15,261 bases of DNA from Clostridia bacterium (GTDB taxonomy: Bacteria > Bacillota > Clostridia > UMGS1883): assembly GCA_021202495.1 (NCBI GenBank), contig JAJQCX010000193.1, forward strand, positions 2,008-17,268, given 5' to 3'. A program made the translations under genes and the position numbers. Shown here one piece after another: positions 7,056-12,802 of the stretch; the stretch's first letter is position 1, and every line of letters begins with the position of its first letter. The notes beneath the pieces are model-generated. The model was not told where the DNA came from and did not search any database. It worked only from the letters and a program-made list of their open reading frames with translations.

Positions 7056-8270
7056 ATGAAGGGGAGCAGAGGCGCGGAACGCGTGATTGTCGTTTTGCTG
7101 GCTGTGACGGCGCTTGTCGTGATAATAAACACCTTCCGCATGACGCGCACGAACGACATTGTGCAGAGCGCGAAGACGGGCACGTTTTTAAGCACCGTCG
7201 ACGCGGTGGGCTACATAGTGCGCGACGAAACCGTCATGGCGACAAATACGTCGGGAGTGCTTGAATCGACCGTGCAGGAGGGCGTGCGCGTGATGGCGTA
7301 TGAAAGCGTGGGCGCGCTGATAACGGGCGACGCGGACACGGAGCTGATGCAGGAGCTGGCGCAGATTAACGCGCAGATTGAATCGCTCAGCCAAAGCGCG
7401 TCTTCCTCGGGAGCGTCGAGCGTTGACGACAGCCAAATTGACGGCACGCTTTCGCAGTCGCTTGAAAATTTGAAATACGCGGCGGCAAAGGGCAACACGG
7501 CGAACGCGGTGAGCATTGCGGAGGACATTCGCATACTTGCCGAGCGCAAGGCGGGTGTGACGTCAAGCTCGGACACCGAGGCTCAGCTTGCGGCGCTGGA
7601 GGCGAGAAAAAGCAGCATTTCCGCATCGTTAAACGGTGTGCGCGAGGAGATTTACGCGCCGAGAGCGGGTATGTACAGCAAAAACGTGGACGGGCTTGAA
7701 AGTGTTTTGACGCCGGATGCGATTGAAAACGTGACGGCAAAGGACGTCGACGGCTACGACGAGCTTCTCGAAAACGCGACGCCGCAGGGGCTGTGCAAGA
7801 TAGTCAATAATTATAAATGGTACCTTGTTTTTGCGGTTGAGGCGGAGCAGATAGATGACATTTCGTCGGGGAAAAGCTATACAGTCAAGTTTAAAGAGGC
7901 GAGCGACAAGGAGCTTTCGGGCTCGGTGACATACATTTCGGAAGAAGACGAGGACGGAAGATGTGCGGTTGTGATGCAGTTTACCGGGCATTTGGACAAC
8001 CTCACTTCGATAAGAAAAACCGACATTGTGCTTTACAAGGCGCGGTTTTCGGGAATTTACATTCCGGTGAACGCTCTTGTGGTAAAGGACGGCGTTACGG
8101 GCGTTTACGTTCAAAACGAGCAGTCGAATGAATTTAAAAGCATTGAGATTGTCTATCGAACGGACGATTTTGTGCTTGCCGATCCGGACGCTGACGGAGT
8201 CGGTGATTATGACAACCTTGAGCTTTACGACAGCATTATTTTAAATCCGGGGGTTGAGGCGCTTGAATGA
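7056..8270 (+). CDS. HlyD-like membrane-anchored adaptor protein
   Basis: This protein of 404 residues has a short charged N terminus, one membrane helix (about 9-27, ERVIVVLLAVTALVVIINTF) and a long outer part. The first outer segment (VDAVGYIVRDETVMATNTSGVLE) looks like the lipoyl/barrel-sandwich start of HlyD adaptors. Helical, likely coiled-coil stretches follow (about 88-110 and 150-195). After REEIYAPRAGMYSKNVDGLE comes a beta-rich region (CKIVNNYKWYLVFAVEAEQ onward) resembling the later barrel domains. HlyD-type adaptors normally work with an ABC or RND exporter, but none is encoded in the window. The start lies 2 bases after the hfq stop; the nearest GAGGA (7036-7040) is about 15 bases away, so translation is probably coupled to hfq. 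It overlaps recO by 8 bases. The fold assignment is fairly sure and the job is unknown. Confidence 0.75.
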   Translation: MKGSRGAERVIVVLLAVTALVVIINTFRMTRTNDIVQSAKTGTFLSTVDAVGYIVRDETVMATNTSGVLESTVQEGVRVMAYESVGALITGDADTELMQELAQINAQIESLSQSASSSGASSVDDSQIDGTLSQSLENLKYAAAKGNTANAVSIAEDIRILAERKAGVTSSSDTEAQLAALEARKSSISASLNGVREEIYAPRAGMYSKNVDGLESVLTPDAIENVTAKDVDGYDELLENATPQGLCKIVNNYKWYLVFAVEAEQIDDISSGKSYTVKFKEASDKELSGSVTYISEEDEDGRCAVVMQFTGHLDNLTSIRKTDIVLYKARFSGIYIPVNALVVKDGVTGVYVQNEQSNEFKSIEIVYRTDDFVLADPDADGVGDYDNLELYDSIILNPGVEALE

Positions 8271-8994
8271 GCCGTGCAAGGTAAAATGCGTTGTGCTGCG
8301 CGCGTCCTCCTACGGCGACAACGACAAAATGCTGACCGTTTTAAGCCGTGAGAAGGGACTTATGAGCGTTGCGGCAAAGGGCGTGAAAAGCCTTAAAAAC
8401 AAAAACGCCGCCGCCGCGAACGTGCTCTGCTACAGCGAAATGGTGTTAAAGCCAAAGGGAGATATATATTCTCTTTCATCGGCGGACGTGATAGAAAGCT
8501 TTTATGAGCTTCGAACCAATCTTGAAGCGCTCTCCTGCGGGGTGTATTTTGCGTCGCTCACGGAAATGTGCGTGGGTCAAGGCGAAGAATGCGGAGATGA
8601 AATGAAGCTTTTGTTAAACAGCCTTTACATGCTCTCTCATTTTCCCGAAAGAGCGGATGTTTTAAGAGCCGTGTTTGAAGTGCGAATGTGTGTGCTTTCG
8701 GGCATTGCGCCTATCATTGCGCCGTGCTCCTGCGGGAGCGAGGCGGAATTTTTCGACATTGAGCGCGGAGAGTGCGTGTGCCATCTTCACAAAACGCGCG
8801 GAGCGGTGAAATTGTCGAAAAAGGCTTCCGAGATGATAAGCTTTCTTGAAGAAGCGAGCCTTAAGGCGGCGCTTGAAATAAATGCGGAGGGCGAAATTGC
8901 GCTTGAGGTGTGCGGAGTAATCGAAAAATTCATGCGCTTTCAGTTAGGTAGGCTGCCGAAAAGCTTGGATTATTTACATAATATCAAAATATAA
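8263..8994 (+). CDS. recO: DNA repair protein RecO
   Basis: RecO works with RecF and RecR to load RecA on SSB-coated single-stranded DNA during gap repair and also anneals strands. The protein has 243 residues. The N-terminal OB fold is visible as VKCVVLRASSYGDNDKMLTVLSREKG followed by GVK and LVLKPKGDIYS-like strands. The helical C-terminal domain holds a putative zinc site of Cys155, 157, 171 and 173 with His174/176 nearby. The spacing is CxC and CxC, tighter than the CxxC pairs usual in RecO zinc fingers. I chose the TTG at 8263 because GGGGG at 8249-8253 then has 9-base spacing and the N terminus has normal length; an in-frame TTG at 8254 would add three residues. The start lies inside the end of the HlyD-like gene, as expected in a coupled operon. 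Confidence 0.9.
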   Translation: MNEPCKVKCVVLRASSYGDNDKMLTVLSREKGLMSVAAKGVKSLKNKNAAAANVLCYSEMVLKPKGDIYSLSSADVIESFYELRTNLEALSCGVYFASLTEMCVGQGEECGDEMKLLLNSLYMLSHFPERADVLRAVFEVRMCVLSGIAPIIAPCSCGSEAEFFDIERGECVCHLHKTRGAVKLSKKASEMISFLEEASLKAALEINAEGEIALEVCGVIEKFMRFQLGRLPKSLDYLHNIKI

Positions 8995-9001
8995 AAAATA
9001 T
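8965..9001 (+). promoter_or_regulatory. Weak candidate promoter ahead of lacZ
   Basis: The recO 3' end becomes strongly AT-rich. TTTACA (8973-8978) is a 5/6 match to a -35 box but has only poor -10 partners at standard spacing (AAATAT, 8996-9001). TATAAA at 8990-8995 would need TTGGAT at 8965-8970 and a long 19-base spacer. The evidence is weak, and lacZ may simply be read through from recO because no hairpin separates them. Confidence 0.22.
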
Positions 9002-9019
9002 GAATGAAAGGAAAATGAC

Positions 9020-12000
9020 ATGAGAGAAAAATTTGTATTTACAGCGCCGAAAAACGGCTATCCGGAGTGGAACAACAATCCGGAAATTACGCATATAAAT
9101 ATGCTGCCGTCAAGGGCGACGATGGTTCCCTACGAAAACGAGGAAGACGCAAAGCTTGCGAACCGCGACCTCACTCACAAAAAGGTGAGCCTCAACGGCG
9201 AGTGGAAATTTTATTTTGCGGAAAATCCCGCGTGCGCACCGAAGGACTTTTTCAGAACGGATTACGATAATTCCGGCTGGGACGACATAAAGGTGCCCGC
9301 AAACTGGCAGAGCGAAGGGTATGACTATCCGCAGTACACGAATACGCGCTATCCGTGGTCGGCAAAGGAGCCCAAGCTGCGCCCGCCCTATGCGCCCGAG
9401 GGATACAACCCCGTGGGAAGCTATGTGACATATTTTTCGCTTGATGACGTCGATGCGGGAGAACCTATAACGCTGCATTTCGCGGGTGTGGAATCGGCAT
9501 TTTACGTGTGGGTGAACGGCGAAAAGGTCGGCTTTGCGAAGGATTCGTTTTCGCCGAGCGAGTTTGACATTACTCCCTATGTGAAAAAGGGCGAAAACAA
9601 GCTTGCGGTGAGAGTTTTCCGCTGGTGCGACGCAAGTTGGCTTGAGGATCAGGATTTTTGGAGGCTTTCGGGCATTTTCCGCGAGGTCTATTTGGAATTT
9701 GACGAAAAGATTGCGATATACGATGTCTTTGCAAAGAGCGAATTGAATGATGATTTTTCAAAGGCTGAGCTCAACGTTGACGTGACGCTCAGAAATTACG
9801 ATGCGGAGGAAAAGAGCGTTACTCTTTGCGCCCAAGTTTACGACGGCGGAAAAGCCGTGTTTAAGAAAAAGAACGAGGTAAATGTTGCGCTTTCGGGCGA
9901 AGAATTTGAAAAGACGGGCGTTTCGCTCACTTTTGACGCGCCCAAGCTTTGGAGCGCGGAAAAGCCCAATCTTTATACCCTTGTGCTCTCAATCTGCGAG
10001 GACGGAAAGGAAACTCACTTTGTTTCGGTTAAAGTGGGCTTCAGAAAATACGAAATTAAAAACGGAATTATGCTTGTGAACGGCAAGGAAATAATGTTTA
10101 AGGGCGTAAACCGCCACGACTTTACTTGTGATCATTTGAGGGCGACGACGTATGACGATTTGCTGCACTCAATTCTTTTGATGAAGAAATACAACGTCAA
10201 CGCGGTGAGAACGAGCCATTATCCCAACAATCCCTTGTGGTACGATTTGTGCGACGAATACGGGCTTTATGTGATAGATGAGACAAACCTTGAAACGCAC
10301 GGAACGTGGCATTACGGTCAGCGCGAGGAGGAGGAAACAATCCCCGCGTCAAAGCCGGAGTGGACGGAAGCGGTTGTGGACAGAGCCGCGACGATGCTAC
10401 AGAGGGACAAAAACCATCCTTCGATATGCATGTGGTCGCTCGGGAATGAATCGTTCGGCGGCGAAAACTTTATAAAGATGAGAGAGAAAATTCTTTCGCT
10501 CGATACTTCGCGCGTCATTCACTACGAGGGAACGTGCCATTTCAGACGCTTTGAACACGCGACGGACGTTGAGAGTGAAATGTATACTCGTCCGTGGAAC
10601 GTGCTCGGAAATATAAATCATCATAACGACAAGCCGTTTATTTTGTGCGAATATTCTCATGCGATGGGCAATTCCTGCGGCGGACTGCACGATTACTGGA
10701 AGCTTTTTTATAAATATCCGTCGCTGCAGGGAGGGTTTATTTGGGACTGGATTGACCAGGCGATAAGGACAAAATCGCCCGAAGGCAAGGAATATTTGGC
10801 ATACGGCGGCGATTTCGGAGATGAGCCCAACGACGGCACGTTTGCGGGCAACGGACTTCTTTTCGCGGACGGAAAGGTTACGCCGAAGCTCATTGAGACG
10901 AAGAAGTGCTATCAAAACATTTGGTTTAAGGATGCGGACATTATAAACGGGCGCGTGAGAATACACAATCAGCACCTTTTCACAAATCTTTCTGACTATG
11001 ACTTTACATATACGATTGAGGTTGACGGCGAGATAACGAAGCGCGGCGAATTTAAGGTTGATTTGGAGCCGCTTTCGGAGGGCGTGTTCTCGGCGGGATT
11101 TACTATCCCCGAAAAGAGAAAGAACGAATACGCGGTGACCATTTCGGCTGTGCTTAAAAACGACACGCTTTGGGCGAAAAAGGGGCATGAGGTTGCCTTT
11201 GAGCAGTTTGTGCTGCCCTTTGAGAAGAAGAGCGAGAAAAAAGCATCGGGCGATGTGAGAATTGAAAACAGTGACAAGATAACCGTTTCGGGCGAGAGCT
11301 TTAAGGCGGTGTTCTGCAAAAAGTGCGGCAATTTGGTGAGCTATGTTGTCGACGGAAAAGAAGTTTTGCACGATAGGGCGAGGCAGAACTATTGGAGAGC
11401 TATGACCGACAACGACAAGGGATCGAGACTCTACAAGAGAAGCGTCAGCTGGCGCGAAGCGGGCGATAACGCAGAGCTCGTAAAAATTGACGTTGAGGGC
11501 GGAAAGAGCGCGGCGAAGATTACGTGCGAATACAATCTTCCGACAGAGCCGCAGTCGACAAGTAAATTTATCTACACCGTAACGGGCGACGGAAAAATAA
11601 ACGTTGCGGCGACTGTTTCTCCCGCGCTTATGCCCGAGAGCGACATTCCGTGCGTGGGCATGACGTTTGAGTTGGGACGCGAGTTCGATTTGATGAATTT
11701 CTACGGCAACGGTCCTCACGAAACTTATATTGACCGCCTCTCTTCGGCAAAGCTCGGCATTTATTCGATAAAAGTCGCAGATCAGATGACGCACTATCTT
11801 GTGCCGCAGGAAAACGCGAACAAGACCGGCGTTAGATGGGCTGAGTTTGTGAACGGCGAGGGTATGGGCGTGCGCTTTGAGGCGATTGATAAACCGATTG
11901 AGGTTTCGCCGTCGTTCTACACGCCGATTGAAACAGAAGAATATGACCACGATTACAAGCTCCCCGAACCCGAAAAGGTTGTGGCAAAGGTAAACTGCCG

Positions 12001-12115
12001 CATGATGGGCGTCGGCGGCGACGACAGCTGGGGGTCGAGACCCTTGGTGCAGTACAAGAACCCGACAAATTGGGTTTATGAATATGAGTTCAATATTACG
12101 CCGGTGAGGAAGTAG
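9020..12115 (+). CDS. lacZ: Glycoside hydrolase family 2 beta-galactosidase (LacZ type)
   Basis: This 1031-residue enzyme has the length and five-domain build of E. coli LacZ/EbgA. The jelly-roll sugar-binding domain covers about 45-220 (VPANWQSEGYDYPQYTN region). An immunoglobulin-like domain covers about 222-330, the catalytic TIM barrel about 333-630, a second immunoglobulin-like domain about 640-725, and the large C-terminal beta domain about 745-1025 (YGNGPHETYIDR, GVGGDDSWGS). The acid/base is Glu477 in WSLGNES and the nucleophile is Glu544 in ILCEYSHAMGN. Glu425 and His427 in NLETHG match the magnesium ligands of E. coli LacZ. No signal peptide is present, so it acts in the cytoplasm on imported beta-galactosides; no transporter or regulator is next to it. 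AAAGGA at 9007-9012 gives good spacing. It lies 25 bases after recO with no terminator between. Exact substrate preference (lactose or plant or host galactosides) is not readable. Confidence 0.95.
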   Translation: MREKFVFTAPKNGYPEWNNNPEITHINMLPSRATMVPYENEEDAKLANRDLTHKKVSLNGEWKFYFAENPACAPKDFFRTDYDNSGWDDIKVPANWQSEGYDYPQYTNTRYPWSAKEPKLRPPYAPEGYNPVGSYVTYFSLDDVDAGEPITLHFAGVESAFYVWVNGEKVGFAKDSFSPSEFDITPYVKKGENKLAVRVFRWCDASWLEDQDFWRLSGIFREVYLEFDEKIAIYDVFAKSELNDDFSKAELNVDVTLRNYDAEEKSVTLCAQVYDGGKAVFKKKNEVNVALSGEEFEKTGVSLTFDAPKLWSAEKPNLYTLVLSICEDGKETHFVSVKVGFRKYEIKNGIMLVNGKEIMFKGVNRHDFTCDHLRATTYDDLLHSILLMKKYNVNAVRTSHYPNNPLWYDLCDEYGLYVIDETNLETHGTWHYGQREEEETIPASKPEWTEAVVDRAATMLQRDKNHPSICMWSLGNESFGGENFIKMREKILSLDTSRVIHYEGTCHFRRFEHATDVESEMYTRPWNVLGNINHHNDKPFILCEYSHAMGNSCGGLHDYWKLFYKYPSLQGGFIWDWIDQAIRTKSPEGKEYLAYGGDFGDEPNDGTFAGNGLLFADGKVTPKLIETKKCYQNIWFKDADIINGRVRIHNQHLFTNLSDYDFTYTIEVDGEITKRGEFKVDLEPLSEGVFSAGFTIPEKRKNEYAVTISAVLKNDTLWAKKGHEVAFEQFVLPFEKKSEKKASGDVRIENSDKITVSGESFKAVFCKKCGNLVSYVVDGKEVLHDRARQNYWRAMTDNDKGSRLYKRSVSWREAGDNAELVKIDVEGGKSAAKITCEYNLPTEPQSTSKFIYTVTGDGKINVAATVSPALMPESDIPCVGMTFELGREFDLMNFYGNGPHETYIDRLSSAKLGIYSIKVADQMTHYLVPQENANKTGVRWAEFVNGEGMGVRFEAIDKPIEVSPSFYTPIETEEYDHDYKLPEPEKVVAKVNCRMMGVGGDDSWGSRPLVQYKNPTNWVYEYEFNITPVRK

Positions 12116-12130
12116 TTTGGGCGGAATAGC

Positions 12131-12178
12131 AAAATAACCGTTTGGACAGGATTTGCGACCAAACGGTTATTTTTTTTA
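12131..12178 (+). terminator. Strong intrinsic terminator after lacZ
   Basis: A perfect 15-bp stem (12131-12145 with 12159-12173; arm core ataaccgtttgg) with a 13-base loop runs into eight T's (12170-12177). It lies 15 bases after the lacZ stop. It is the only terminator seen on the + strand between mutS and this point. Confidence 0.93.
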
Positions 12179-12207
12179 TTGACAAATGTGGGGAAGCATA
12201 GTAGAAT
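12179..12207 (+). promoter_or_regulatory. Near-consensus sigma-A promoter of the toxin-antitoxin operon
   Basis: A perfect TTGACA (12179-12184), a 17-base spacer and TAGAAT (12202-12207, 5/6) form a strong promoter, with a start expected near 12214 and a leader of about 47 bases. The first two T's of the -35 box are the end of the T-rich tail of the lacZ terminator. Antitoxins of this class often repress their own promoter, but I found no convincing operator palindrome over it. Confidence 0.8.
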
Positions 12208-12244
12208 ATAAACAGAAGCATGATGATTTATCAGTGTGTGAGGA

Positions 12245-12251
12245 AAAGGAG
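12245..12251 (+). promoter_or_regulatory. Shine-Dalgarno site deciding the antitoxin start
   Basis: AAAGGAG is directly followed by an in-frame ATG (12252) with no spacer and, six bases after that, by ATG 12261 at the ideal 9-base distance. The pattern is the same as at the SLH gene. The start is therefore 12261, which also gives the family-like N terminus MALSITLTQQE. Confidence 0.75.
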
Positions 12252-12260
12252 ATGAGCGTA

Positions 12261-12482
12261 ATGGCATTGTCGATAACATTGACACAGCAGGAATCTCGGC
12301 TTGCCGAAAGCTATGCGAGACTTCATTCGCTGACAATTGACGAGGCGTTCAAACAGGCGTTGTTTGAAAAAATTGAAGATGAATATGATATTGCCGTTTT
12401 TGACGAAGCTTATGATGAATATGTCGCAAGCGGTGAGGAAAGCCGCCCGATACCCGAATTGTGGAAGGAATTGGGCATATGA
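12261..12482 (+). CDS. Type II antitoxin, RelB/DUF6290-like
   Basis: This 73-residue protein begins MALSITLTQQESRLAESYA, the pattern of small ribbon-helix-helix antitoxins: one beta strand for DNA contact, then helices with LTIDEAFKQALFEKIEDEYD. The acidic C-terminal part (DEAYDEYVASGEESRPIPELWKELG) is the likely toxin-binding tail. Its stop overlaps the toxin start as ATGA. The antitoxin should neutralise the toxin and repress the operon promoter. The family label comes from sequence pattern only. The pair looks more AT-rich than the mutS-recO run, which would fit horizontal transfer. Confidence 0.85.
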   Translation: MALSITLTQQESRLAESYARLHSLTIDEAFKQALFEKIEDEYDIAVFDEAYDEYVASGEESRPIPELWKELGI

Positions 12483-12745
12483 ATTACAGTGTGGAAACAA
12501 CGCCGCGATTTGATAAGGAATTTAAAAAGCTCGATAAGTATACGCAGAAAATGTTAAAAGCTTGGATTGAGAAAAATTTGCAGGGGTGTGAAAATCCGAG
12601 AGCGAAAGGAAAAGCTCTTGTTGAAAACCGTAGTGGGCAATGGCGGTATCGGATAGGGGATTATAGGTTAATCTGTCTTATAAAGGACAATGAATTGGTT
12701 ATTCTTGCTTTGTCAGTAGGACACAGGCGTGAAATATATGAATAA
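12479..12745 (+). CDS. Type II toxin, RelE/YafQ family mRNA interferase
   Basis: This 88-residue protein has the RelE/ParE fold signature: MNYSVETTPRFDKEFKKLDK at the N terminus and WRYRIGDYRLICLI followed by ILALSVGHRREIYE at the C terminus. In this family such toxins cleave mRNA in the ribosome A site. The conserved basic and aromatic residues in the RYRIGDYR and GHRREIY segments are the likely active-site ones. I chose the ATG at 12479 over an upstream in-frame TTG (12461) because GGAAGGA (12463-12469) gives 9-base spacing and the ATGA overlap with the antitoxin is classical. The gene appears intact, with no frameshift. Confidence 0.92.
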   Translation: MNYSVETTPRFDKEFKKLDKYTQKMLKAWIEKNLQGCENPRAKGKALVENRSGQWRYRIGDYRLICLIKDNELVILALSVGHRREIYE

Positions 12746-12746
12746 A

Positions 12747-12798
12747 GCATACAAAAAAGTGCGTCAATCCGATGGGGATTGACGCATACTTTTTATGC
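12747..12798. terminator. Bidirectional intrinsic terminator between convergent genes
   Basis: A perfect 11-bp stem (12760-12770 with 12776-12786; arm tgcgtcaatcc) has a 5-base loop and is flanked by an A-run (12753-12758) and a T-run (12790-12794). It thus has a U-tract in both directions, ending the toxin-antitoxin transcript on + and the large surface-protein transcript on -. Outer gcat / atgc arms (12747-12750 and 12795-12798) can extend the pairing. Confidence 0.88.
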
Positions 12799-12802
12799 TT
12801 TG

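Noticed and set aside
7043..7264. A 73-codon + strand frame overlapping the hfq end and the HlyD-like start
   Set aside because: It overlaps two better-supported genes in another frame, is rich in Arg and His, and matches no known protein pattern.
10397..11950. A 517-codon open frame on the - strand inside lacZ
   Set aside because: It lies wholly antisense to a well-supported GH2 enzyme, has an Arg/Val/Leu-rich composition typical of a shadow frame, and shows no recognisable domain or ribosome binding site.
12222..12234. Short palindrome-like tgat-gattt-atca in the toxin-antitoxin leader as an operator
   Set aside because: The arms are only 4 bp, it lies downstream of the promoter, and no second copy is seen, so it is too weak to call.
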